NCBI GenBank assembly: GCA_947166895.1
Contig: CAMVFY010000004.1
Location: 1-48,279 of the forward strand
Length of the DNA stretch: 48,279 bases
Direction of reading: 5' to 3'
Source of the DNA: an uncultured Candidatus Saccharibacteria bacterium
Lineage (GTDB): Bacteria; Patescibacteriota; Saccharimonadia; Saccharimonadales; Saccharimonadaceae
The notes beneath the pieces are model-generated. The model was not told where the DNA came from. It saw only the letters and a list, made by a program, of their open reading frames with translations, and did not search any database. Numbering within the stretch: the first letter of the stretch is position 1; each line of letters opens with the position of its first letter. Below, one piece after another: positions 34,276 through 41,494 of this stretch. A program made the position numbers and the translations under genes.

Positions 34276-34584
34276 ATGCAATACGAAGTAACAGTTCACT
34301 TAACATCAAACCAATCAGAGCTAATCAGAACATTGCTCGAAAAAAACGGTTTCGTAATTTATCAAATCAACAAATGGACACTCAGCTTAAAGCCACTGAA
34401 ACACAGTAAAGTCATCCCATTTCAACAGCCAAGAGATTACTTTTTCTGTTGCATCTACAACGGAGAAAAAAGTCTCGAGGACATGCAAATTAATCGTCGA
34501 AAATTAGTGGAGCACCCGAGCTTTATAGATATGCAAGAGCGAACCAGATCTTCTACTTCCGTCGAAATAATTTCCCCCTTTTAA
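34276..34584 (+). CDS. Small orphan protein, unknown function
   Basis: 102 aa with no family that I recognise. It begins MQYEVTVHLTSNQSELIRTL, is mixed helix/strand in character, and contains FFCCIYNGEKSLEDMQINRRK. There is no signal peptide or membrane segment, so it is probably cytoplasmic. It has a clear promoter, a purine-rich AGGGGG ribosome-binding site and a strong terminator 90 bp past its stop, so it is a real single-gene unit. Its 3' untranslated RNA carries two copies of a 12-base repeat that could pair with its own ribosome-binding site. The protein's opening YEVTVHLTSNQSELIRTLL may be a ferredoxin-like alpha/beta fold, but this is a guess. Confidence 0.72.
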   Translation: MQYEVTVHLTSNQSELIRTLLEKNGFVIYQINKWTLSLKPLKHSKVIPFQQPRDYFFCCIYNGEKSLEDMQINRRKLVEHPSFIDMQERTRSSTSVEIISPF

Positions 34585-34616
34585 CCTCCTGCTCGCCTCG
34601 TAACACCACCAATGAC

Positions 34617-34640
34617 ATCCTCCTTTTTATCCTCCTTTTA
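34617..34640 (+). repeat. Tandem 12-base repeat complementary to Shine-Dalgarno sequences
   Basis: ATCCTCCTTTTT is followed directly by ATCCTCCTTTTA in the 3' untranslated part of the gene at 34276. A third CCTCCT follows its stop at 34585-34590. CCTCCTTT is also the end of 16S rRNA. Confidence 0.7.
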
Positions 34641-34673
34641 CTCTTTTCTCGGCCTGAGTGCTCCCTAATTTTA

Positions 34674-34704
34674 CCCCGGTGACAATAGCCACCGGGGATT
34701 TTTT
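34674..34704 (+). terminator. Intrinsic terminator of the small orphan gene
   Basis: CCCCGGTG, an 8-base loop, CACCGGGG, then A and six T. Confidence 0.93.
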
Positions 34705-34705
34705 A

Positions 34706-34714
34706 TGCTATAAT
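34706..34714 (+). promoter_or_regulatory. Extended -10 of tRNA-Leu
   Basis: TGCTATAAT ends eight bases before the tRNA 5' end and begins directly after the preceding terminator. Confidence 0.78.
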
Positions 34715-34722
34715 CTCTTTGT

Positions 34723-34809
34723 GCCCGAGTGGCGGAATTGGCAGACGCGCTAGCTTCAGGTGCTAGTGGTAGCAATACTGTGCAGGTTCAACCCCTGTCT
34801 CGGGCACCA
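34723..34809 (+). tRNA. tRNA-Leu (anticodon CAG)
   Basis: 87-nt type II tRNA with a long variable arm. The acceptor is GCCCGAG with CTCGGGC, the anticodon loop is TTCAGGT (CAG), the T-loop is TTCAACC, and CCA is encoded. Confidence 0.97.
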
Positions 34810-34818
34810 TCTACTCAA

Positions 34819-34838
34819 CACCCACCAGGGCGTTTTTT
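34819..34838 (+). terminator. Weak terminator after tRNA-Leu
   Basis: A short stem, CACCC with GGGCG (one mismatch), around ACCA, followed by six T. It overlaps the end of the convergent gene at 34837. Confidence 0.5.
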
Positions 34839-35745
34839 ATTTATGAACACTCTTGATTTTTTTAAAATCAACTTTCAAAACCGCATCGCGTAAAGCTTCT
34901 TCATTGCCATAATGCGTATGTACTCCCGGCGAATCCGACAACATATGTTGCGCAAACGGAAAACTCACCACTTTATCAAGCACCGCACCAAACTTTCCAA
35001 CCCGAGACGAAGCTACATAAAAATGATCCACATCTTTTAATGGAATATCTAGTGCCTGCTTCATTTCTTCCGGAAAGAATGTCAAAGAAAACAAATCTCC
35101 GTCCGGCTCACCGGCAAGTCGCCCATAAGCAATCGACGTGTTCCCCTCGATCCAAAGCCTTTGATTTAATGGTCTCATTTTGGCATTCATCAAGTTCGCC
35201 AAGCACTCCACTTTTTTCGAACCATCCGTGTTTTTCATTTCACACACAAAATCCCCCTCACAAGTCGTCGTCATCACCGCACCGTGCACATCTGGCGATT
35301 TCAAACCATGTTTTTCGTCATACGAAATTGTGTCACTGATATAATCCATCATCACCCACGACAAAAGCCCAGTCTTAGTGTTCTCTGCCATCAAATAATA
35401 CTCTGCCCTCGCACCCCAAAACACACTCGTATGAATCCGAAACATCGACACAATTCCGTAGTATTTTTCCTCATCACCCTCAAAGACTGCCGATTTCGCC
35501 GGCACAAACCCCTCAGGCATGAACTTTTGCACCCTCTCCGGCACCGGAATCTCGTAAAATAGAAACGAGCAGTACGGTTCCACCACAAACGGCATTTTAT
35601 CGGCCTTTTTTGCTGATGAAACAACGATTTTCTTCTGCAGCCAAACCGGCATCTTTGCTAGTTTTGTCTGCATATAGTGAGCTTTTCCGACCATCACCGG
35701 GTCGACCAATTTTTCTACCCCCTTCGCATACGCCAAAACATTCAT
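34837..35745 (-). CDS. Conserved-looking cytoplasmic protein, possibly acetoacetate-decarboxylase-like fold
   Basis: 302 aa, no membrane segments or signal. After a helical head (MNVLAYAKGVEKLVD) it is beta-rich: CSFLFYEIPVPERVQKFMP, VSMFRIHTSVFWGARAEYYL, TGLLSWVMMDYISDT, then NQRLWIEGNTSIAYGRL. The pattern of a short barrel with FxIHTSVFWGxRxEYY recalls DUF2071/acetoacetate-decarboxylase-like proteins, but I cannot identify a catalytic lysine with confidence. It is a single gene with its own leaderless promoter, between tRNA-Leu and pepN. A different fold is entirely possible. Confidence 0.75.
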   Translation of the reverse strand: MNVLAYAKGVEKLVDPVMVGKAHYMQTKLAKMPVWLQKKIVVSSAKKADKMPFVVEPYCSFLFYEIPVPERVQKFMPEGFVPAKSAVFEGDEEKYYGIVSMFRIHTSVFWGARAEYYLMAENTKTGLLSWVMMDYISDTISYDEKHGLKSPDVHGAVMTTTCEGDFVCEMKNTDGSKKVECLANLMNAKMRPLNQRLWIEGNTSIAYGRLAGEPDGDLFSLTFFPEEMKQALDIPLKDVDHFYVASSRVGKFGAVLDKVVSFPFAQHMLSDSPGVHTHYGNEEALRDAVLKVDFKKIKSVHK

Positions 35746-35751
35746 GCTTAA

Positions 35752-35760
35752 ATTATAGCA
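35752..35760 (-). promoter_or_regulatory. Leaderless promoter of the gene at 34837
   Basis: The minus strand reads TGCTATAAT six bases before ATG. Confidence 0.78.
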
Positions 35761-35770
35761 TAGGTATGCA

Positions 35771-38248
35771 CTACTTACTGCTAAAATATTCCGTTAGCGT
35801 CCGCAAAACCGCTGGTTGATTTTCTTGAATTAACTTCACTCGCGCCCGAATCTCATTTTCACCAATTTGTATCGCCCTTGAAAGTGCTAGATCTCTTCTC
35901 ATCGGTCCAAAAAACTTCACAAACTCGTCAAGCTCATCTTCAGTTCTCGCGAGTCTCGCCACGAACATCGGATAGTCACTAAGCGTCTTGTCCCCGCCAG
36001 TCTTTTTCACGAAATCCCAATTCTTTGTTAGCCACTCAAATGTCTTCTTACGCGCCTTCGGGTTACGGTAAAGATAAATAAATAAATACAACTGGTCTTG
36101 CGGTTTCACGATTTCAACATTACCAAGTAGCGCTAACATTTTTTCCAGCTGCTTTTCGTCTTTTACCAAACACGCCGCCGCGAGATAGTCAAACTTTACA
36201 TCCGGATCTACCACCGACTTATACTTTTCTAAATAAGTCTCAACTATTTTCGGCTCTAAATATACCTTTGCACTCAAAATATCGTCACGAATTTCTTTAT
36301 CCATCTCTTCGTAATTTTCAGAATACATCGCTGCTAGCTTCTTTAGCCGCGCCTCATCTTCCGCAAAATAATCAAGTCCGAGCAAATTTGCCCTCAGCCG
36401 AATTTCCTCTTCGCCATCATTATCACGAGTCACCAAGCCAACTTCATTTAATTTTTCGTCAACCAAATCCAACACGTATTTTTTTAGTAATTTTTCACCT
36501 TCTGATTCGGCGTCAAAGTATATTCTCAAATTCGCAATTAGTGACGATACCTTATTCCATACCGCCGGCGCCGATTCGTTCTTAAATTTTAAAGCCAGTG
36601 ACACTAGCGATGCGGCACTCTGCAACCCCGATTTCGTAATTAAATCCCGGTCAATCAAAAGCCTCAACTTTTCTTCTAGCCCCAACCTGTCAAAATTCGC
36701 CAACCTTTCATTAAACTCGGTCTCACTCAAATTCAACACATAATGTCCCGACATATCTTCAGTAATTTCCGGTAGTGGCCAATCCGAATCCTCCATCGGC
36801 CCATCTAACAAAAACCGCTTCTGTGAATATTTTGTAAAATCGCCTTCCTCACTCGTGATTACCGGATATCCCGGCCGGTCAATAAACGCGTGCATTAATT
36901 CCTTCGGATCAAACTCCGCATAGGGCTTCAAACTCGCCCACAAATCATCACCGGCTGTATTTTGATATTTATATTTATCAAAATAATCCACTAGCCCTTT
37001 GCAAAAGTTCTCCCAACCCATCAAACGAATTAACATCAACATTAACCGCGCACCCTTAGCATACACAATTGCCGAATCAAACAGCGTAGCAATCTCCGCC
37101 GGATCGTTTACCTCCTGGTGCACCGACTGCACACCAGTGTAAGCATCACGGAGCAAAGCCGCATAAGTATCGCCCGTAAAAAACCCTTCAAAAATCTTAT
37201 ATTCTGGATGTATTGCATCGACCGCAAAATACTCCATCACGCTCGCAAACGATTCATTTAACCATAAGTCGTCCCACCACTTCATTGTTACAAGGTCCCC
37301 AAACCACTGATGCGAAAGTTCGTGCGCCACAGTTAGTGCCACAGACTTCTTGGTGCCGAGCGTGGCATTATCAGAAACTAGCATCATCGATTCGCGATAA
37401 GTTACTAACCCCCAGTTTTCCATTGCTCCCGCTTCAAAATCCGGCAACGCCACTTGATCTAACTTCTTTAGAGGATATGGTTCCTTAAAATTATCGTCGT
37501 AAAACTCCAAACTTTTTGCTGCAATCTCGTTTGCATAATCCACCGCATCAATGCTCTGCGCCAGAGTCGTATAGGTTGTAATCTCGACACCATGCGCATT
37601 TGTCACCGTTTTGCCGTGAAACTTTCCAATCACCCACGCCAACAAATATGTGCTCATTTTTGGCGTCGGTTCAAACACCGAGGTTAAAAGAACTTCCGGC
37701 GCATTGCGGAGCGCGGCAGCGCGAGCGTTAGCGCGCGAGCCCCGTGGCGACGGGCGCGAGCGACGCGGCGACGGATAGTTCTTTAACCTTGGTGTATTTG
37801 ACAACACCAAATCATCCTTATCGGTCGTGATCGAAAGTTCAAACACGGCTTTCGCCGCCGGTTCATCAATACACGGAAACGCCTCGCGAGCATAATGACT
37901 CTCAAATTGCGTCGCCACAATTATCTCGGTCTTGCCATCATATTCATAGGTCGAAAGATACGCCCCCTCCATATTTTCGTTCAATCTACCATTATAATAT
38001 ATGGCAATCTCCGCTTCACCTAGCGGCACCTTAAAAATTGTAAGTTCCTTTCCATCCGCCTTAAATTCAGCCTTCTTGCCATCCACAAGAACATCCGTGA
38101 CTTTTAAATCTACTGCGTGAAACTTTACCGTCTCGTCTAGCACTTGACCACTAACCGTCACCACCCCACTAATCGTCTTTTTGTGCTTATCAATGGCCAA
38201 ATCTAATACGTACTTTTCTGGCTTAAAATAATCCAGGAACCTCTCCAC
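35771..38248 (-). CDS. pepN: M1-family aminopeptidase (PepN/ERAP-like) with a palindrome insertion
   Basis: Zinc aminopeptidase, 825 aa, removing N-terminal residues from peptides. This fits an organism that must live on imported peptides. GAMENWG is the exopeptidase motif. HELSHQWFGDLVTMKWWDDLWLNE gives the HEXXH plus downstream Glu zinc site. The C-terminal half is an ERAP1-like helical domain. Residues about 149-192, between SNTP and FEPTPKMSTYL, are encoded by palindrome E6 and form an Arg/Ser/Pro/Ala-rich loop not expected in the family. The start is GTG with AAGGAGGA upstream; it lies 15 bp after ftsH and is probably in its operon. Confidence 0.94.
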   Translation of the reverse strand: MERFLDYFKPEKYVLDLAIDKHKKTISGVVTVSGQVLDETVKFHAVDLKVTDVLVDGKKAEFKADGKELTIFKVPLGEAEIAIYYNGRLNENMEGAYLSTYEYDGKTEIIVATQFESHYAREAFPCIDEPAAKAVFELSITTDKDDLVLSNTPRLKNYPSPRRSRPSPRGSRANARAAALRNAPEVLLTSVFEPTPKMSTYLLAWVIGKFHGKTVTNAHGVEITTYTTLAQSIDAVDYANEIAAKSLEFYDDNFKEPYPLKKLDQVALPDFEAGAMENWGLVTYRESMMLVSDNATLGTKKSVALTVAHELSHQWFGDLVTMKWWDDLWLNESFASVMEYFAVDAIHPEYKIFEGFFTGDTYAALLRDAYTGVQSVHQEVNDPAEIATLFDSAIVYAKGARLMLMLIRLMGWENFCKGLVDYFDKYKYQNTAGDDLWASLKPYAEFDPKELMHAFIDRPGYPVITSEEGDFTKYSQKRFLLDGPMEDSDWPLPEITEDMSGHYVLNLSETEFNERLANFDRLGLEEKLRLLIDRDLITKSGLQSAASLVSLALKFKNESAPAVWNKVSSLIANLRIYFDAESEGEKLLKKYVLDLVDEKLNEVGLVTRDNDGEEEIRLRANLLGLDYFAEDEARLKKLAAMYSENYEEMDKEIRDDILSAKVYLEPKIVETYLEKYKSVVDPDVKFDYLAAACLVKDEKQLEKMLALLGNVEIVKPQDQLYLFIYLYRNPKARKKTFEWLTKNWDFVKKTGGDKTLSDYPMFVARLARTEDELDEFVKFFGPMRRDLALSRAIQIGENEIRARVKLIQENQPAVLRTLTEYFSSK
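37671..37801. repeat. Palindromic element E6 inside pepN
   Basis: Arms at 37671-37697 and 37773-37801 match over most of 24 bp (GGTTAAA, AGAACT and CACC blocks). The GC-rich centre is 75 bp and holds a 32-bp core at 37733-37764 that is repeated in E7 with two changes. The core contains the small hairpin CCCGT/ACGGG. The insertion is open in the pepN frame, with base composition far above the surroundings. Confidence 0.88.
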
Positions 38249-38263
38249 AATTATCCTCCTTGT

Positions 38264-40189
38264 TTATTTGTAAAGCTTTGCTGTTTCTGGCAATTTTGCT
38301 GACTTCAAAATCGGCTCAAGCTCTGCCTCTTCAAGCGTTTCATGTTGCAAAAGTTCTTCGGCCAACTTATCTAACACCGCTTTGTTTGCTTTCAAAACTT
38401 CTTCCGCACGTTTCGCTGCTTCGTCCGACAGCTTCTTAATTTCCGCGTCGATTAGTTCTGCAGTTTTTTCCGAATACGGCTTATCAGTAGTAATAGTATA
38501 GTATCCAGTGGCTTCGCTCGGAAACACCAAGTTCCGCGTCCCCTCACCCATACCTTCCTCGAGAATCATCGACTTCGCAAGCTGCGCTACGTTTTTTAAG
38601 TCCGACGATGCGCCAGTCGTTACTGCATCTTTGCCAAAAATCAATTTCTCCGCCATTCGTCCACCCATCGCCCGCGCCAAAATATCTTTGAGCTCATAGA
38701 TGTTCTTATAGCTGCGATCCTCTGGTGGCAAGAACCAAGTCACCCCACCAGTATTCCCACGCGGAATAATCGTTACCTTATGCACCGGGTCAGAATCCGG
38801 CAACACATGCCCCACAACCGCATGCCCCGCCTCATGATACGCCGTAATTTTCTTTTCTTTCTCGTTCATCACCTTACTTTTTCTCGCTGGCCCAATCGCC
38901 ACTCGCTCAAAAGCCTCTACCACGTCTTTATTTGAAATCGCCTTATGTCCCTCACGCGCTGCACCAATCGCCGCTTCGTTCGCGATGTTTGCAAGATCCG
39001 CACCAGATGAACCTGCCGTCTTCTTTGCTAGCGACTCTAAATCCACATCTTCTTCCACCGGCTTACCCTTAAAATGCACTTTTAAAATTTCCAAACGGTC
39101 TTTTCGTTCCGGCAAAGTCACATTTACATGTCGATCAAAACGCCCCGGACGAAGCAGTGCTTTGTCTAGCATATCCACCCGGTTAGTCGCCGCCATCACA
39201 ATCACGCCCGAATCATTATCAAACCCGTCCATTTCAACCAAAATTTGATTCAAAGTTTGCTCATCTTCACGCCCAGCGCCACCCTTAGCATCACGTTTAT
39301 GTGCGACCGCATCAATCTCGTCAATAAATATAATCGATGGTGCATTTTTCTTTGCTTTTGAAAACAAATCTCGCACCCGACTTGCGCCCACACCTACAAA
39401 CATCTCCGCAAACTCCGAACCAGAAATCGAGAAAAACGGCACATCAGCCTCACCCGCTACTGCGCGCGCCATCAAAGTTTTGCCAGTACCTGGATCACCG
39501 GCAAGCAAGACTCCACGCGGAATCTTCGCACCCAGTTTCTCGTATTTTTTCGGATTTTTCAAAAAATCAACAATCTCGGTTAAGTCTTGTTTAGCAGATT
39601 CATTACCCGCTACGTCCTTAAAAGTCACTTTCTTTTTATCTGGCCCATAAAGCCTAGCTCGTGACTTTCCAAACGACATCGATTGGTTGTTCGCCGCATT
39701 CGCTTGCTTCATCATCCAAGAGAAGAAAAACACAAGCGCCACAATCGGGAGCACCGTCAATGCAATATTTAGTACAATCCCCCACACGTCGACATCTTCC
39801 TTGTATTCGATTACCGGATAAGTCTCTTGGCACCCGGTAAGTTCCTCTCCTTCCAAACCGTCACAATAATTGATTAAACCTTGATCATATAACGTGCCAG
39901 ATGGATCTTTGCGCGAAATTTCAGTCGGCTTGTCTTTACCTTTCAAAGTGATATCAAGCGAATTACCAGTGACGGTGATTTTCGCAATGTTTCCCTCTGG
40001 ATCATTCGCCCGCTGAATCACATCCGAAATTGGCACTTCATCTTTTTTCGTATCACCATAATTCATGTTCGCAATCAAAAACGCTCCAAAACATAACAAA
40101 ATAAACGTAAACAAAATACTCCGCACTGTATTCGATTTGTTATTTGCACCTGGCCTCATTATCGGCTTCTTTGGTAAATTTTCCGCCAC
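38264..40189 (-). CDS. ftsH: ATP-dependent zinc metalloprotease FtsH
   Basis: Membrane-bound AAA+ protease for damaged or unassembled membrane proteins. 641 aa. Two membrane segments (about 23-42 and 128-150) bracket an outer domain. Then come Walker A GDPGTGKT, pore motif [24 protein letters not shown], the second region of homology with RPGRFDRHV, and the zinc site HEAGH. A GTG start codon follows AAAGGAG. The -10 box reads TGATATTAT on the minus strand, with a palindrome just upstream. pepN follows 15 bp later. Confidence 0.96.
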   Translation of the reverse strand: MAENLPKKPIMRPGANNKSNTVRSILFTFILLCFGAFLIANMNYGDTKKDEVPISDVIQRANDPEGNIAKITVTGNSLDITLKGKDKPTEISRKDPSGTLYDQGLINYCDGLEGEELTGCQETYPVIEYKEDVDVWGIVLNIALTVLPIVALVFFFSWMMKQANAANNQSMSFGKSRARLYGPDKKKVTFKDVAGNESAKQDLTEIVDFLKNPKKYEKLGAKIPRGVLLAGDPGTGKTLMARAVAGEADVPFFSISGSEFAEMFVGVGASRVRDLFSKAKKNAPSIIFIDEIDAVAHKRDAKGGAGREDEQTLNQILVEMDGFDNDSGVIVMAATNRVDMLDKALLRPGRFDRHVNVTLPERKDRLEILKVHFKGKPVEEDVDLESLAKKTAGSSGADLANIANEAAIGAAREGHKAISNKDVVEAFERVAIGPARKSKVMNEKEKKITAYHEAGHAVVGHVLPDSDPVHKVTIIPRGNTGGVTWFLPPEDRSYKNIYELKDILARAMGGRMAEKLIFGKDAVTTGASSDLKNVAQLAKSMILEEGMGEGTRNLVFPSEATGYYTITTDKPYSEKTAELIDAEIKKLSDEAAKRAEEVLKANKAVLDKLAEELLQHETLEEAELEPILKSAKLPETAKLYK

Positions 40190-40213
40190 TTGTGATCTCC
40201 TTTATCTCTTTTT

Positions 40214-40222
40214 ATAATATCA
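40214..40222 (-). promoter_or_regulatory. Extended -10 of ftsH
   Basis: The minus strand reads TGATATTAT, about 24 bases before the GTG start, with an AAAGGAG ribosome-binding site in the leader. Confidence 0.6.
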
Positions 40223-40228
40223 CATCGT

Positions 40229-40258
40229 AAGAGAACACAAAAGCTTTTATGTTCTCTT
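40229..40258. promoter_or_regulatory. Palindrome between the ftsH and tRNA-Pro promoters
   Basis: AAGAGAACA, 12 bases, TGTTCTCTT, with an inner AAAAGCTTTT palindrome. It covers the -35 positions of both divergent promoters, so it could be a shared operator. The T-run after it on the plus strand also makes it terminator-like, but no plus-strand gene precedes it. Confidence 0.5.
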
Positions 40259-40264
40259 TTTTTG

Positions 40265-40273
40265 TGATATAAT
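40265..40273 (+). promoter_or_regulatory. Extended -10 of the tRNA-Pro cluster
   Basis: TGATATAAT ends eight bases before tRNA-Pro(UGG). Confidence 0.78.
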
Positions 40274-40281
40274 AAAACCAT

Positions 40282-40357
40282 CTGGGTGTAGCACAGTTGG
40301 TAGCGCGCAACGTTTGGGACGTTGAGGTCGCAGGTTCAAGTCCTGTCACCCAGACCA
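40282..40357 (+). tRNA. tRNA-Pro (anticodon UGG)
   Basis: Acceptor CTGGGTG with CACCCAG, anticodon loop TTTGGGA (UGG), T-loop TTCAAGT, encoded CCA. First of a run of proline tRNAs. Confidence 0.96.
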
Positions 40358-40363
40358 TTTTTT

Positions 40364-40439
40364 CAGGGTGTGGCGCAGTTGGTAGCGCGCGGCGTTCGGG
40401 ACGCCGAGGTCGTCAGTTCAAGTCTGATCACCCTGACCA
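40364..40439 (+). tRNA. tRNA-Pro (anticodon CGG)
   Basis: Acceptor CAGGGTG with CACCCTG, anticodon loop TTCGGGA (CGG), encoded CCA. It lies six bases after tRNA-Pro(UGG) and is cotranscribed. Confidence 0.96.
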
Positions 40440-40447
40440 TTCAGCTC

Positions 40448-40522
40448 CTGGGATTGGCGCAGCTCGGTAGCGCTTTACGCTGCGGGTACGTGAGGTCAGG
40501 AGTTCAAATCTCCTATAATTTA
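40448..40522 (+). pseudogene. Broken tRNA-Pro copy
   Basis: Its first 26 bases and its T-arm are identical to the next gene, tRNA-Pro(GGG). The anticodon stem is mismatched, the loop TGCGGGT lacks the invariant U33, and the 3' acceptor strand is lost (ATAATTTA where ATCCCAGACCA should be), so no acceptor stem or CCA can form. Confidence 0.85.
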
Positions 40523-40599
40523 CTGGGATTGGCGCAGCTCGGTAGCGCGCACGCATGGGGTGCGTGAGGTCAGGAGTTCAAATCTCCTATCCCAGACCA
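40523..40599 (+). tRNA. tRNA-Pro (anticodon GGG)
   Basis: Acceptor CTGGGAT with ATCCCAG, anticodon loop ATGGGGT (GGG), T-arm GGAGTTCAAATCTCC, encoded CCA. Together with UGG and CGG this gives all three proline isoacceptors in one unit. Confidence 0.95.
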
Positions 40600-40611
40600 T
40601 ATTAACGAATG

Positions 40612-40641
40612 AAAAACCGGCCCACTAAGGGCCGGGTTTTT
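40612..40641. terminator. Bidirectional terminator after the tRNA-Pro cluster
   Basis: CCGGCCC, five bases, GGGCCGG, flanked by five A and five T. It serves both the tRNA cluster and the minus-strand gene at 40640. Confidence 0.92.
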
Positions 40642-41395
40642 AGTTATCATAGGGATTATGGGGCGCATCAAATGGATCATATTGATCACCCCAACAGTAG
40701 CGATAAAAATAATTATAGATTCCGCCGCTCGCCTTGAAAAATAGGTGTGTAGCCGGCATCGTCCTGCCGACATCCTCTTCGGGAGCTCCCATATCCTCCA
40801 AAATCTTACGTGCAAAGACATCCCGCACAATCCAATCAATCCTCGGATCGACCTCTTTGCTCAAACTGTCTTCCGTGTACGTGCTAAACTGGTTCCGCGC
40901 AGACAAAATTCCAATTATAGAATCGTTCTGCTCGAACCCCGACGCACCAACACGGCCCAAGATTACCCACACGTGAGCACTCCAAACCGTTTGAGAATCT
41001 GCAATTAAATCTTCAGCCTGAACAATTTGCCCAGTTTGCCGAATTTCTTCGTCAGTATAGTACAGATAAAGATGTTCTTTGACCCATTCTAAATCAATAT
41101 ACTCTTCGACTGTCTTTTCTCCGAATTCTAGTTCTACCTTCTGCTTTTTCGCTCCTTGCTCTTTAGAATCATTCGAAGTTACGACTTCCAAATCCGGTTC
41201 AGCCGTGACCAGTTCAACCGTAATCGGTCCAACCGTAACCGGTTCCGTCGTAATCTCAGTTACCACGTCAACGTCAATTTCAGCACTGACATTAGTATCA
41301 GCACTGGCGCCAACACCAGTGTTGCACACGAAAACAACCAATACGGAGATTAAAATCGCCTCACATAAAAAAATTCCAATAGCCCTAAGTCTCAA
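40640..41395 (-). CDS. Exported protein, possibly SleB-like cell-wall hydrolase
   Basis: About 251 aa from the chosen TTG start at 41395, which has GGGAGG eight bases upstream (41404-41409). A longer frame from TTG at 41434 lacks such a site. A signal segment (FLCEAILISVLVVFVC, cleavage near GASA) precedes an acidic Thr/Val-rich linker with repeated EPVTV/ELVTAEP units. The C-terminal 140 residues, with GQIVQAEDLI, ILGRVGASGF, GILSARNQFSTY and a late ATHLFFKASG, recall SleB-type hydrolases (VYAEA, VVLNRV, QFS patterns). That match is from memory of the family and is weak. If right, it would act on peptidoglycan outside the cell. Confidence 0.65.
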   Translation of the reverse strand: MRLRAIGIFLCEAILISVLVVFVCNTGVGASADTNVSAEIDVDVVTEITTEPVTVGPITVELVTAEPDLEVVTSNDSKEQGAKKQKVELEFGEKTVEEYIDLEWVKEHLYLYYTDEEIRQTGQIVQAEDLIADSQTVWSAHVWVILGRVGASGFEQNDSIIGILSARNQFSTYTEDSLSKEVDPRIDWIVRDVFARKILEDMGAPEEDVGRTMPATHLFFKASGGIYNYFYRYCWGDQYDPFDAPHNPYDN

Positions 41396-41454
41396 AACAA
41401 AAACCTCCCATGATCTATAAAAATACTGCGTCAATATTTTGACTACCTCTTATA

Positions 41455-41463
41455 ATTATATCA
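41455..41463 (-). promoter_or_regulatory. Extended -10 of the exported protein at 40640
   Basis: The minus strand reads TGATATAAT, leaving a leader of roughly 50 bases before the TTG start. Confidence 0.6.
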
Positions 41464-41494
41464 CACTTACAACAAAAAGTCAAGCTAATACGTT

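Noticed and set aside
37681-37780. Sequencing or assembly error as the cause of the GC-rich stretch in pepN
   Set aside because: The reading frame stays open, the arms are a clear inverted repeat, and the same 32-bp core recurs in pcrA. An artefact is less likely than a real element.
40514-40519. TATAAT at the end of the broken tRNA-Pro as a promoter for tRNA-Pro(GGG)
   Set aside because: It lies only three bases before the tRNA, which would put transcription start inside the gene. The cluster already has a well placed promoter at 40265.
40322-40567. Open frame of 81 codons across the tRNA-Pro genes
   Set aside because: It lies entirely over tRNA genes, and its peptide is a translation of tRNA sequence repeats.
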